Part shown: positions 45,855-57,945 of the stretch, one piece after another
Layout: every line of letters begins with the position of its first letter
Position numbering within the stretch: the stretch's first letter is position 1
Assembly (NCBI GenBank): GCA_022376515.1
Contig: WTXI01000012.1
Span: 620,001 to 684,000, forward strand
Reading direction: 5' to 3'
Source: Lactifluus volemus
Lineage: Eukaryota > Basidiomycota > Agaricomycetes > Russulales > Russulaceae
DNA: 64,000 nt
Position numbers and translations under genes: made by a program
The notes under the pieces: model-generated
Databases searched by the model: none
What the model was told of the DNA's origin: nothing
Seen by the model: the letters and a program-made list of their open reading frames with translations, nothing else

Positions 45855-48812
45855 ATGCCGCCCAATGATACGCAGACCTCTAGTGTCCCCCCCACAACAA
45901 GCGCCGTGCTTCGTACTCCCGGTCTAAAGAATGTCGATTCCAACGTACATGCACATGCGCATCCTCTTGACCCGTTATCTCCGGACGAGGTACGTCAGTC
46001 TACCATCCCTGCGCTGATACGTGACATGCGACCCGCGTTCAGATTATCGCTGTGTCCCAAGCAGTGCGCCGTCACCTTGCGGAGCATACCTCTGTCAGAA
46101 CTGTGCGATTTATCACGAACTATCTGCTCCCGCCACCGAAGCGTACCGTGCTCGCCAATCTCTGTATCCCACTCGCAACCGGAGAAACTGTGAAGGACGA
46201 AGATCGCATACCTATTGTGCGCAAAGCTGAAGTCGACGTGAGTCTTGTCTCTCAACGACTCGGATCTCAACGCCGTGGCTCTCTCGGTCCGATCTTCCGC
46301 CATGATTACCTTATCTGGCGTAAAAAAAAAGGCTGGTTTGCTTACTTCCTTGTCGTCCCCTTCCCTAGTTTATAGATACCGTTTCAAAGTGAGCGTATTC
46401 TTTACTTACCGGGTACCAACAAGCATTGGCTGACATTGGACCTTGCGCCAGCGATGCGTACAACACGCGTGTGGCATTCAACAGCCTCAAAGGTACTTGG
46501 AGCGTTGAAAGCCTTCTCAAACTTCCTGAGGGAACCCAGCCTCAAATCTCTCCTGATGAGCTACTGCTGTGCGAGGAGGTTGTCAGGAATGACCCACGCG
46601 TACAGAAACTCGCAAAGGAAGTTGGTGAGCCTGTTCTTCTCGTCGCCGCGCCCAAGACAGTGGACTAACGTCCGTGACATGCAGGTATTGAGCCGCACCA
46701 GATCTTTGCTGACGGATGGTCCGTCGGATACGACGACCGTTTCCCAAAGTCACTCCGCCTACAGCAGGCCTTTCTTTTTGCGCGTTTCTCGCAACATGAG
46801 AACCTCTACGCGCATCCTCTAGTAAAACATGTCCCTTCGAGGTATTGGGTGTCCGTTTCTAACTGCCCAATAGGACTTTGTACCAATAGTAGACATAAAT
46901 GCGCGTAAAGTCGTCCACATAGATTTTCCCAGCGCCTACCCCAATGTCCCCGCGTCAACAGAGCCACCCCCACTCGACAAGGACCCTCTAGAACACGCAC
47001 AACGTTCTCGCATCCCTCCTCCTCTCGCACCTCATGATTTCCTTCCTGACCTCATCGCAGACGCTGCCAAGAAGGAGGACAGAGAATGGAAGCAGCGCGA
47101 GGCACCCAAGCCCTTGCATGTCGTGCAACCAGAGGGCGTCAGTTTTAAGATGGATGGGCATGTGCTCGAATGGCAGAAGTGGAAGATGCACGTTGGTGGG
47201 TTACTCATAACGGTTTCCTAACGATCTACATCCGCTGATTTGTGCCTCTGAATGGTGCCCATGAATCTAGCCTTCAGCCAACGTGAAGGGATTGCGCTCT
47301 CGACGATCACGTACAACGATGATGGAGTCTTGCGCCCGTTATTTTACCGTCTATCGCTCGCAGAGATGGTGGTGCCCTATGGTGCACCCGAGTATCCTCA
47401 TCCGCGAAAGTTTGCTTTTGATAGGTGCGCTGACATAGCTTTCCCGAAACTGAGGCAGGATCTAACGTGGTTGTTACAGCGGCGAGTATGGTATGGGCAC
47501 AATGGCGAATGAACTCACACTTGGATGTGACTGCCTGGGTCAGATTCACTACCTGGTAAGGGCGTTGGATACTTGGCATCTTGCCATTGCCTCTTAAAAT
47601 TTGGTTATATATAGTCAGGCGCATATACCGGACCCGATGGCTCTGCGGTCATAATTAACAATGTCATATGCATCCATGAAGAAGATGCAGGTCTGTTGTG
47701 GAAGCACACCGATTATCGTATCGGTGGTCGTGGGCATGCTGTTCGCAACCGTCGTTTGGTGATCAGTATGGTCTGCACGCTCGCGAATTACGGCAAGTTC
47801 ATATTCTACCTCTACTTTCTGTCTTTTATAACCGATAATGTTGGTAGAATATGTGTGGAACTACTTTTTCTACCAAGATGGCTCCATCGAGTTCGAGATT
47901 CGTCTCACCGGGATTCTCCAAGTCTACGTCGCAGGCCCGAATGAGCCCACGCCGTACTCGGTCCGCATTGCCCCTGGGATCAACGCCCAATTCCACCAAC
48001 ATCTCTTCTCTGTCCGCATCGACCCGATGGTGGACGGGCTCGCGAACAGCGTCGTCGAAACCGACGTCCGACCCGTGGTCGCGGGATACGGTTCCCCAGA
48101 GAACTTCGCGGGTAACGCGTTCCAGGTACACGACCGCCTGCTGCGCCGCGCGAGTGAAGGCGAGCGTCAATGGGACGCGTCCACCGACCGGCGTTGGCGC
48201 ATTGTGAGTGCAGGGAAGAAGCACTATGCGACGGGACAACCTACGGGCTACTCGATCGGCGTCAAGGGCGCCGTGACGCCAGCCCTCCCGCATCCGGACG
48301 GCTGGGTGGGCCGCCGCGCGACGTTTATGCGCAACGCATTGTGGGTCGTGCGCGAGAAGGAGGACGCACGGGAAGGGGGTCGGATGTGGCCCTCGGGCAA
48401 GTTTGTGCCGCAGGCCCGCGAAGAAGCTGTGGACAGCCTGGGACAGTGGGTGCGTGATGACGGGGACGCGAATATCGAGAACGAGGACGTGCTCGTCTAT
48501 GTCACGGTTGGAACGACGCACATCCCGCGCCCGGAAGATTGGCCCGTGTACGTCTTTCACTCTCCCTCTCTCTGTTCTTCCGTTCATGCCTTTTTGGCGG
48601 AAAATGGAGACACAAAAATGGAAAAGAAAAGAAAAACTGATGCTGACGCGGTGTATAGGATGCCCGTTGACCACGTTCGGCTCACGCTCAAGCCGAATAG
48701 CTTCTTCTCTGCCAACCCCAGTCTGGACGTTCCCGGGGGGAAGGACGAGAAAAGCGTACCTGCCGCCTTCGGTGCTGATTCTGCTACTTCAGGAGCGAAC
48801 TGTTGCCCCTGA
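45855..48812 (+). CDS. Copper-containing (primary) amine oxidase, 747 aa
   Basis: Eleven exons: 45855-45989, 46043-46237, 46369-46388, 46452-46624, 46685-46821, 46874-47195, 47271-47424, 47480-47555, 47615-47792, 47848-48547, 48659-48812 (2244 nt, all phases agree). The enzyme oxidises primary amines to aldehydes with release of ammonia and hydrogen peroxide. Catalytic features: Asp378 in FAFDSGEYGMG is the base; Tyr463 in LANYEYVWNYFF is the topaquinone precursor; His513 and His515 in FHQHLF bind copper. Length is close to fungal homologues. There is no signal peptide, so a cytosolic or peroxisomal place is likely. The 20-nt exon 3 (FIDTVSN) is needed to connect KAEVD to DAYNTRVAF. Intron 9 (47793-47847) has a GC donor one base after the Tyr463 codon. 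Confidence 0.92.
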
Positions 48813-50808
48813 ATATGGAGTTATATACGGGGCGCCAGGAGGTCGAAACGCAAGAACGTTTTTTTATTTGTGTGTATAACTAGCGGGGTTGGGCCGCACC
48901 GGGTAGTCGTCGACAAGAACACGTTTAGGGACCTATTATCAGGTTGTATATCTCAGTTAGCCGCGCGATTTTGAAAAGAAACTCGATTCTCAGTTAACGG
49001 GGACTCGGGGAGCACACGTTCTGCCGATTGATACAGACGCATGTGGAGTGAATCCAGGTATGTGAACAATTCCTATTCCCAAATTTGCCAGCCCTTTTCG
49101 CCTTTGATCACGGCTTTCTGTACGACGGGTGGACAATGATCGTTTGAGCGAACAGCGCCAAGTTGGGAACTAACGGTGCTCGCCACTGTAAAGGCGCTCT
49201 CAAAAACTGGCACTACTGTGGGGATCGTACCACAAACTTTGCAAAGCTGGCGTCGACAAAAGACTCTTATAAAAACTCATCGCAGAGCATATCAAGTTTG
49301 AAGCTCTCACCCACACGAACACTTTGACAACGGACACTCGCCTCAAACAGAAAAAAGTTTCTGAAACGGTTAGTGGTAGGTGCAACTTGAAGCCCGTGTA
49401 AAAACTTCCAGGATGATTGGCCCCACGGGTTTTTAGAATCCTCTTATCCTGAACGGCAGCCAGCCGCCGACTATCACGGGGGATGATGATGGATCACGAA
49501 CGAAAACTCTATACAAAATACAAGTATAAACAACCTGCAGGTGGTCCGTTCTCTCGGGAGTACTCCGGCCTACAAGCGGGTTTCATCAAAAATGCATATA
49601 TGGTCAGTAGCGGCTATTGACACCTCCAAGAGAGACGGGAGAAGTTCTTGCAGGAAGCAAAGGAAGGGGGGGGCGACTTCGAAATTTCGCCCGCCGCGGC
49701 ATTGAGGGAACCCCCCATCAACACATTTATAACACAACACACAACAAGGGCGTTACGGTACGGTACGGTAATCAGTTTTTTTGATTTATGATAAATTGGA
49801 ACGATCCGCACAGAAATTCCGTATCCCCGCAAAACTTTTTACTCACTGATGGCAACGACAAAACAAACTATTTTTTTGATGGGAAAATACTGTAACGTTG
49901 TTTTTTTCGCCGGAGCTCTTTTACTAATACAGTACTGTACAGTACCTCAGGCTCTTCCGTTTTAAAAAAAACTGTTTAGGCTAAATGGGTAAGAATAATA
50001 TTTTATCGGATTTCTGATTGTTCCTATCAGAGGGGTAACAGAAGCGGTCCAACGGTCCTCGAACCTGAGCCCTCTTTGGGAGGATTTTACGACATTTCTT
50101 TTTCTCTTTTTTCGTCTAGCCAACCTCTACTTTCCCGCTTTCCTGCATCCACTACTAAGTATCATTTTATTATTGGGTAACTCTGAATGGACACCCGGGG
50201 GCGTTTTCATTTGGATTTGAATACCACAGCAGCAGCCCTGCTGTCCGTCCTTTCTTTTTCTTACAAATAATGGAGAACCGAGCACCCACCCCCGCAAAAG
50301 GGGTTATGCAATACCCTCTACAAAAACTCTCTGGTTACACACACAAAATACTCCCCCCAAAAAGGCACCCAGGCACTGCTGTACGTCAGTGTCGCTCTGA
50401 CAACCTTTGTCAGTTCCTCGTACAGTTATTTGCATCTGTTCTGACAGTTGTGTATCAGTGACGACATATCTGCTAACATCGTGGTTATCATTTGCTCCCG
50501 CCGATCCGGGGTGGCCAATTTGACCTTGTACTGTAGTTTTCTGTTTCTGTTTTTTTTATCGCCAATAACTTAACCGAAAAACAAATGGCAGCTAACTTAT
50601 GCTTGATGATAAAAAATTCCCGGTTTTTTCCCAAAAATAATCAGCCTACAAAAAAAAAAGTCCGACTCACCGATGGTTGCACTGCAACAACCCCCGGACG
50701 CAAAACACTGAGGGATGCATGTCATCCTTTTCTTGCTTTTGATTCCACGCCGGTCCCTTGTACCCACGCACACCGATCTCGGGGAAACTTGATGAATTTC
50801 ATGCCAAT
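48813..50808. other. Gene-poor, AT-rich intergenic region
   Basis: No recognisable gene. Many T/A homopolymers. TACGGTACGGTACGG at 49755-49769 and TACAGTACTGTACAGTACC around 49927-49945 belong to a recurring word family in this window. Confidence 0.4.
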
Positions 50809-51066
50809 TTAGTAGGCCATACGTATGCCGTGCCTGTCTCGAGAAACCAGCGCCCCCCCTCCTCGCAATTGCGCTAAGGCAAGCGCAAGGAAGCCCAGAA
50901 GAAGAAAGACGATAGTTTCAAACCATTGACCTAAATTTCTCGTTTGGTGTCGGAGTTTGCTTTCCGCTTCTCCTAGGTGCGGGGCGGCCGCACTTTTCGT
51001 TCCCTGCACCCAAAAAAAGTACTTCGGCCTCGCGTCCGAAGTCGCGATCAAGGCGTCGTCGGCCAT
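50809..51066 (-). CDS. Possible small single-pass membrane protein, 85 aa
   Basis: The frame opens MADDALIATSDARPKYFFWV and contains a clear hydrophobic segment (FETIVFLLLGFLALALAQL) near residues 50-68, with a basic region before it. It stands alone in a gene-poor stretch and has no recognised relatives. It could be real or a chance frame; no splice or promoter evidence decides it. Confidence 0.3.
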   Translation of the reverse strand: MADDALIATSDARPKYFFWVQGTKSAAAPHLGEAESKLRHQTRNLGQWFETIVFLLLGFLALALAQLRGGGALVSRDRHGIRMAY

Positions 51067-52111
51067 GCTTTATACATATACAATATGCTCAGACCCAACG
51101 ATTTGTTTGGGACCATACGTGACCGTACTGTACTTCATTCTCTTTGCAAGGAGAGATGTTCCTAGGTGTACTACTGTTCGCGGCAACTTGTTCCGCCTCA
51201 GGCAAAACACTCGAAAAATACCCTAAAACTCTTTCTTCGCCCGAGCGCCCGGTCTAAGATCTCCTGTATCAGGAGAGGGGAGAACACACCAGTGTTCGCG
51301 CCAAAACGTGTTAACCCAGTGATTTGCCCAAACATCCCCCTAGGGCAATCGTACCTCCATCACGGCGACCACTTGCTAATATTGGCAATGCCAATGATGG
51401 GAGACCAGATTAGATTGAAAGGGGGTGTTGTGTGGGTGGAGGGGGGAGGGCGTTAGGGCGTTATAGGGGATCCAGACTGTGTGAGCTAAAATTCGAGGGT
51501 TGGCCCGGAAGGGCGGGGGAAAGTGTATATAAATCACTTGACCCTCCGTCCTGAGGGCGACGGCATCGGCAAACGCGCGAGTTCCGGGAGAAGATGCAAC
51601 CATGGTACCCTCGACAGAAGAAGGGAGGGAAGAGGCACACACGAAATTAGACTTCGAGATCCGCTGCCCGTGGGCGATACGACCGCAGACGGTTTGTGTG
51701 TGCGACCACCCTCCGACAACCTGGTTCTTACGAGGCGCAAGCGCCACCGATTCCTCCAAGATGAACCAAAAGGGGCAACCGATCACAAAACGGTATACGC
51801 AACACGGAACGAAAACGTCCACGTACTCCCCAGCAGATCGCGTCGATAAGTGGAACAATGTATACCCCTGTGACATGGCTACCGGGGATTCTTGTGCTCC
51901 TCCACCTTGCTTCCCCTCCGATAGGTTCCGAGTGAGCAAACTGCTAATCGTGGAAGTTGGGTCAACGTTTTTGGACAAAGGAGTGCGAAACGGGGTACGG
52001 GCAGGGGTAGGAAGGAGAAGCGTGGGGAGTGGGGTGATGCAGGTTGGTGGGGAGGGGGAGAGGGCATTTGTGAAAGAATACGGATCGGATGACGGGCCAC
52101 AACCGGCCACG
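51067..52111. other. Intergenic, no gene seen
   Basis: Long open frames on both strands here (minus 51376-52410, plus 51602-52237) overlap the 3' end of LTO1 and have no family features. They are likely a product of the GC-rich, purine-biased sequence. Confidence 0.35.
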
Positions 52112-52937
52112 TCAGAAGCTGAAACCTTGCGTGGACGCAGAAGAAGCAGCAGATGGGCCATCGAGTGCCCAGACCACCGTCCGCTTCTGCCTCCCTGCGC
52201 CCGGCGCACGTTCGGCATCTGGACCTTGGACGAGTAGAGATACGCCTTGGTGGTCGTTCGTTGTGCCCACCGGGCCGTCCTCCTCCGGGTCCTGGGTTCG
52301 AGTTCCAATCCCACCGACGGGTGGTGAAGCGGCGGGCTGCAGGCGAGCACGAATGCCGAGCGAGGCACACATGGCTTTGTATCGCGAGCGGATAAGACGG
52401 AGTTGGGCACTCATGTCGACGCCCGCTGCGTCCGGACGTGGGTTCTGAAGAGGGAAGCGTCCGATCAAGGCGATGAGCGCGGATGCGTGGTGGGCACCAC
52501 GTCTACACGCGCGAAAAGATACAAAAAAAAAAATAGGAAAAAAAAAGGGATCAGCGAACGCATGATTTTAAATTAAGGGGCTCGGACAGGGGTGAGGAGT
52601 GGGGACGCACCCATCCGTGCCGTTGGCTTCTGTAGAGGAGACGGCGGCCCAGAGGCGTGCAACACCTTCGTAGAAGCCGAGCTCTTCCCAGAGCTCGAAG
52701 CCCTTCTCCGCGCCAAGAGCGCGTCCCTCGATTAGGCCATGCAAGCGACCGTGGGCATACCCGTCTTGGTATCCCACATCATAGAACCTTTCGAGCATGA
52801 GTTAATATAAGAGACATCCTCAACGCGTGACCGACCGGGAAAGGAAAAGAAAGAGTAAAGACTCACGTTTGTTCGAGATGGACGAGCTGTTCGAGGTCAA
52901 AATGATGGGGATCTGTGTTTGTATGCGGTGTAGTCAT
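52112..52937 (-). CDS. LTO1: LTO1 / ORAOV1 family (Yae1 partner), 212 aa
   Basis: Exons: 52937-52867, 52787-52611, 52502-52112 (639 nt, phases agree). The N-terminal half is the deca-GX3 region: FYDVGYQDGYAHGRLHGLIE then GRALGAEKGFELWEELGFYE and GVARLW, with Gly every fourth residue. With Yae1, Lto1 is the adaptor that brings the ABC protein Rli1/ABCE1 to the cytosolic Fe-S targeting complex. The C-terminal half contains HHASALIALIGRFPLQNP and LRLIRSRYKAMCASLGIR. The protein ends in Phe-Ser-Phe, close to the hydrophobic-[DES]-[W/F] tripeptide recognised by that complex; homologues often end in Trp. The start is the only ATG before MTTPHTNTDPHHFDLEQLVH. Confidence 0.9.
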
Positions 52938-53265
52938 GGAAGGGAAAGAGCAAGGAGTTGAATTCTTCGCGGAGATTGCGTCGAAATTGAATTGTTATTA
53001 TTTTCAAGTTTAGTGCTAGCTACTAGGCCCGATCGTAGTGCATTTCCTGTAAACAACTAAGCGCGCCTAGCTTCGCTTCGACGTCTGTGCGAAGATCCTT
53101 TGGACATCTCACTGATTAAACTTGCCAAAAGAGAGCGAAGATTACGGTCTCGCCATAATACTGCGATGTACACGGACGAGGGTATCCAACTAGACAAAAT
53201 AAATGGAAAATGAAGCTCTGCCCCACCGCTCCCCCCGTGCCAGCACACAAAAACCAATTTTAGAC
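52938..53265. other. Short intergenic spacer
   Basis: LTO1 5' flank and WHI2-like 3' flank. No other signal. Confidence 0.4.
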
Positions 53266-54399
53266 CTAGAATAACCAAATTAAGGGTTTGGTATACAAGG
53301 AAGAGGTGGAGCGCACCAGACTGAGTTCAAGAGTCCAAACACGACGGGCCCATAATTTGATATTTCTTGGCGTGTCTTCTTCATTCTGTTTCAACTCAAT
53401 CTCGATGCCGTCCCACCAACACTTACGCTGTGGAAAGATAAACTAGATAAGGAAAGGGACGAGAGATAACGCACGGCAGGCTTTCGCCAAAAGAGGAGGA
53501 GCTTCTGTGCTGTGGCCATCTGGCTATAGTCGATAGTGACCTGTTTCTCACCGGACGCGCCCGGTTGATGGACTATGCCCGTTTTAAGTAGGACAAGAGC
53601 GATAGAAGAGATACAACACCGGGACGGTTCGAGCGCCCGAAAACCCCATTCGTCATCGCGGTCGAAACCACTGAGTGTGGGTGAGTAAGGAAGACGAGGT
53701 GGGAATTGACACGAGGTTACCTCATGCACAACATGTCGATTAAATGCTGTTCAGCAATGTTGTTTTCCTTGTTGACGTTGCGTTGCAGCGCTGTGAAGAT
53801 GCTCCTCTTTTCGAGAAGGTATTTGCCACAATCGCGCTTGAGGTCCAGCATACTCTCGTTGGCAATTCCATGTACATCCGTGGAAGGTTTGCCACCCTTT
53901 GGAGGTATTGAAAAGTACTCCAACTCTTCTCTAAGCACGATGATGGCTTGCTTTGAGAGAAGTGGATTCTGGTTTGGAGCAAAGTCGGAAGAGGGAGACG
54001 CGTCGATGAGGTGCTGCTGTGCGGGATAAAGACCTGGCGATGTTTCGGTACCATAAAACGCATCTGATGCGGTACGGAAGAATTGTAATACAAAGGAAAA
54101 GCAATCGGGGTCGAACTGTCAAGGTAAATAGGTTTAGCTACATTCGTCAAATCAAGGCTACGTACATCAACACCATAAACTTCCTCCTCTTCAGAGTTTT
54201 CTCCATCCGTCGCTTGGCGTGTGAGAACGAGACCGTTTGGAAAGAGACAGAGAAGGACGGATTCTGGAAGATTCATGATAGTTTCACGGTCGACGGAGAA
54301 ACGTTTGCCTCTAAGATCCAAAGAGAGGCGAGTAAGAAGAGGAGGCTGTATGTGAGCCTGTACAGGAGTTTGAGAGACTTGAGTGATGATACCAGCCAT
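53266..54399 (-). CDS. WHI2: Whi2-like BTB/POZ protein, 328 aa
   Basis: Exons: 54399-54166, 54115-53721, 53670-53475, 53427-53266 (987 nt, phases agree). The BTB-like first half has LSLDLRGKRFSVDRETIMNL and PESVLLCLFPNGLVLTRQ, then EEVYGVDFDPDCFSFVLQFF. LLSKQAIIVLREELEYFSIP follows the BTB core. The conserved second half has CGKYLLEKRSIFTALQRNVN, AEQHLIDMLCMSGFDRDDEW, GFRALEPSRCCISSIALVLL, KLLLFWRKPARKCWW and LWARRVWTLELSLV. This is the Whi2 family, which with Psr phosphatases restrains TORC1 under amino-acid limitation and links to stress response and KCTD proteins of animals. Length is shorter than yeast Whi2 (486 aa) but usual for basidiomycetes. Divergent from the VWA gene at 54865. Confidence 0.87.
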
Positions 54400-54864
54400 G
54401 ATGATGAGTTTCTGTCTTGTCGCGGGTGCGCTGCGCTGTCGTTGTTGTTGGGTTTACGATAAATAAATAAAATAAATAAATAATATAGCCAAGTACCTGG
54501 ATTATGTACTTTTGAAAGAGAGAGTCAAGTGACAATTGTTTTGCGAATACCCTTTCTGAGAAACGTCTCCGTGTTGCGTTCTTCAAATGGGTCACTGACC
54601 GATCCAATGATAGTCAATGGGCGGCAAGGGACCGTTTTAATGTTCAGAGACACGCTGATTGGGTGCACTAGTCTGATTTATATTATTCAAACTGATGTCC
54701 GATAATTGACTCTTTGCTTTCAACTTTCTACTCACTCTCTCACTTTTCCACTTCCCCCGCGGCGAACAAGTACTACAGCTGCGAGCCCTCGCCCAATCCC
54801 CATTGCCCCCCCCTTCCCTTCTTCTCCGCTCACCCTCTCACTCTTTATTCCCTCAATTCTCTTC
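54400..54864. promoter_or_regulatory. Divergent promoter region, WHI2-like / MED25-like
   Basis: This is the 465-bp gap between opposite ATGs. A CT-rich leader (54700-54860) precedes the plus-strand ATG. (AAATAAAT)-type repeats lie at 54462-54484. No clear TATA. Confidence 0.4.
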
Positions 54865-57291
54865 ATGCCCCCCTCTCCTCCTGCTCTCATGTCCCCTTCA
54901 CCTCCACCAGGCCTCTTTCAGCCCGCTCAACAAGGACACAACCTGGCCACCCTTGTCCTTATCGAAAACTCCGCAGCAATGGTAGACCGCTGGCCTGATC
55001 TCAGAGATCGCTACCTCCCCACACTTCTTGGTACGGTCCGCAAGGTCAATCCGGTCGTTCCAGTATGTCACCCCTACTTCCCATCCATAGTCTCTCTAAC
55101 TAGCTCTCTCAATCTATCCCTTTCTCCATTACCCCAGATTCAAGTCCTCTGGGGCACTAGCTGTCCGTCAGAAGAGTCCTTCGCTCAACCCAACAGCTCA
55201 CGTCAGTATAATCAACTGCCAGAGATACGTTTCAACCAGCAACCCAACAATAAGATAACGGCCACGACCTTGTTTCGCGTCACCGATGTGGGCGTTACTT
55301 GTCTAAATTCAACCAACGTACACCCTCTCAGTGATCTTACCATTTTTAGCTACTGGCGACCAATTTTCCCGAGGCAACAACCACCCGTCACTTATTCGTC
55401 ATCGCCGCATCCGGCCCATCAGAAGGTGTAGATGTCCCAGGCGTCCCAGGCGTGGATCCGCAGACAGCTTGGCAGGCCTTGGGCTCTAAATTGACAAAGG
55501 CAAGTTCACTCCCAATCGTGCTCATGGTCTACTCACATTTACCACAGGAAAACATTCATCTCCACATGATATTAAATCCAAGGGTACAAGAATCTGTAAA
55601 ATTTGTTCAGTTATTTTATGATATTGTGCGTGCCCTCCGAATCCCAATCCTCTCAGAGACGAATCATACATCGTCACTAGCTCGGTATGCAAAATTTTCA
55701 GGAAGCACACACATGGTTTCCTATTGACAACGAAAAATACCGCTTTTGCCTGTCGATGCGTACTCAACCCCCTCAAGAGGGTGCGAGCCGGCCTTTCCCC
55801 TCTACAACACCACACCGCATTCCCGTCGGTCATATGGCAGTAAGCTCCAGTCTTCTGACTCCTACATACCACATGTCTGGTTTGTCGCTTGCATCACCGA
55901 TTACAGGGTCGTTTCCTGACGCGTCCGCTCTCCCTCCACCCCCGCCATTACATCCCTCACATCCACCCCGAGTACTGCTTCCTAGGAATAACTCTTTCCC
56001 CCCAGCTGGCGCTAACGGGCGACCTGCTCTACGCCCCCCCTCGTCCACGAACAACTCACCTCCACTTTCCGCCGCGAACAACCCGGATGCGGAACCGAAA
56101 CCGAGCCTCGTGAAACATCTACAAAAGGTCCATGGACTTACGAAGAAGCGTAATTTTGGCCTTCACACTTCTCGTGCTCCATTTATCCGCGACGACGCGG
56201 CGGCCGCAGCCCCATACACCCCAGTCCCCTCTGTTGACCCTGCGAATGGGCGTCCACGACGAAACACGGGTGTGTATGCCAGCAAAAGTAAGATGGGTGA
56301 CGACCCCCGACGCCCCCGCCGGGGTTCTGTCCATTTTTCCCTTCCCGACTCGGCTCGAGTGCCCTCCCCAGAGTCGGACTCGTCGACGAGCGTCAGCGCG
56401 CCCTCACCCACCGCTACGGTGGCCGGCGTGCATGCGTCCCCCCCAGTGGTATCGTCACCGGTCTCCGTTGGATTGCAAATGGGCATCCCATTATCGTCAC
56501 CGTCGCTGAGCCTCGCGGATGCCGGTTACCAGGCTGTGCCTCCACCACCAGGCCCGCCGCCTTTATGGCAGGGCGAATCGCTCGTGCAAGCAGCGACGTC
56601 GGCTAACCCAGCTCCGGCTTTCACGGACATTCCTCCACCAGGCCCCCAACCGCTGGCAACACAGAACCACGTGCTCGCTCCCTCTCAGGTCCAAGGTGGT
56701 CAAGTGCCCCGGGCCCACGCGCACCACCCAGCGGTGCCGTTAGGCCCGTCTAGTTACGCCAACGTGCCTCACGGCAACGCGGACTCGCCTGTCGCTTATT
56801 CCCCCACCCTTACCGCAGTCGGATCACCCTTCGGTTCTCAATCATCTGCACCGCTCCCCACGCCTCCTCCTCCTGCCTCTGCCCCTGCACCCGTGTCTGC
56901 ACCCGCTCCGCCGACGGACGACGGCGATAAACCGTTCATTTTTTATCCAGAGTATGAGGAGGCCCTCATACCACCACCGCCTCCTCTGTTCACGCAACTC
57001 TCGGCTCCCTCTCTCCAGCCTACTGTTACTGCTACTACCACCGCCGCTGCCGCCAACCATGTGGCGGCGCAATATTGGCCGACGGCAAGCGCGGATTATT
57101 CGCATATTCTTAACCCCGGCGTTTCCCCTGGATTACTGCGTGCGAACCCCCCACCGGTTTACGATATCGCCACGTATGACTCTCACCCTCACTCTTCGTC
57201 TATTCACCCGCACGTCAGCTCTCACGTGTCGCCCGGAGGTGTCTATGCGAGCGAGCAAAGTTCATCTCTTCAAAGCTGGGCCGGCTACTGA
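54865..57291 (+). CDS. VWA-domain protein, MED25-like Mediator subunit, 721 aa
   Basis: Exons: 54865-55062, 55138-55287, 55350-55499, 55548-55625, 55702-57291 (2166 nt, phases agree). Residues ~20-230 form a von Willebrand A fold: LATLVLIENSAAMVDRWPDL (with the degenerate DxSxS site as ENSAA), LPTLLGTVRKVNPVVPIQVL, TTRHLFVIAASGPSEG, WQALGSKLTKENIHLHMILN, and ARY-type closing strands. The VWA part of MED25 docks the subunit to Mediator. The rest is Pro/Ser/Ala-rich and disordered, with one basic patch (SLVKHLQKVHGLTKKRNFGL). Intron 3 (55500-55547) has a GC donor; it has no stop and is 48 bp, so retention is possible. The Mediator assignment is inferred from the VWA position and proline-rich tail. 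Confidence 0.75.
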
Positions 57292-57945
57292 TTTCCTTTT
57301 CTTTTTTCTTTTTTTATTGATTTGGTCAGTCATAACAATCTCTTAGGGCTCGCAGGTCTGCTGTCGAGTATGCAACTTCTGCGCTGCATTATCTACCTCA
57401 TATCATATCAGGGTCATTTTGTGACATCTCCTTGCTTTGCGTGACTTTTTTTTTTTGCTCAGCCTCAATTTTTTGAAAGTGCTTGCATCTCAATCCATTT
57501 CTTGGTTTTCTCTTTCTTCAATCTCATTCGCACCAAGGGGTGTCCCCATGTAGGTACAGTCAGTATGTATAGAATCTCGCCACCGTTTATGTATGTATGT
57601 AGCTATTTTTTTTGAACATTTTGCTCTGTAAATCCAGATGTAGAAATTTATTAAAAAAAAAGAAAGTTAGGTTATAAGAATTCTTTACGCCATGGTCACC
57701 TGAGCGACACAAGTCTTTGGTCACCACGCGGCAGCCATCCCAAAGTGGTCGGGTCTTTTCGAGCTAAGCCTGCGGCGGAACAAATTTAGCAGAAAAAACC
57801 GTGAGTCTCTTACACGGCGTCTCCCGAAGAAACCTGAAAGTGGAAACCCCGTTCGCTACTTTTTGCTTTACAGGCCGGCGGTTCCCCACCCCCCCACCAG
57901 CCCACCTCCACTTTTTTTTTTCCACCCCTCCAAAAGTCCATGATG
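57292..57945. other. 3' flank, no gene seen
   Basis: T-rich tracts immediately after the stop (57297-57320) and repeated TATGTATGTA near 57588-57602. Confidence 0.4.

Noticed and set aside
52285..52320. GGGTTCGAGTTCCAATCCCA, similar to a tRNA T-arm
   Set aside because: No matching acceptor, D or anticodon arms in place, and the stretch codes for conserved LTO1 sequence on the other strand.
51376..52410. 344-aa minus-strand frame and the 211-aa plus-strand frame at 51602-52237
   Set aside because: They overlap the LTO1 last exon in other frames, show no domains and have composition explained by GC-rich, purine-biased sequence.
55830..56081. Extra GT-AG intron 55839-55907 in the MED25-like last exon
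   Set aside because: GTAAGC...TTACAG looks like an intron, but removing it shifts the frame into an early stop, so it is left as coding.
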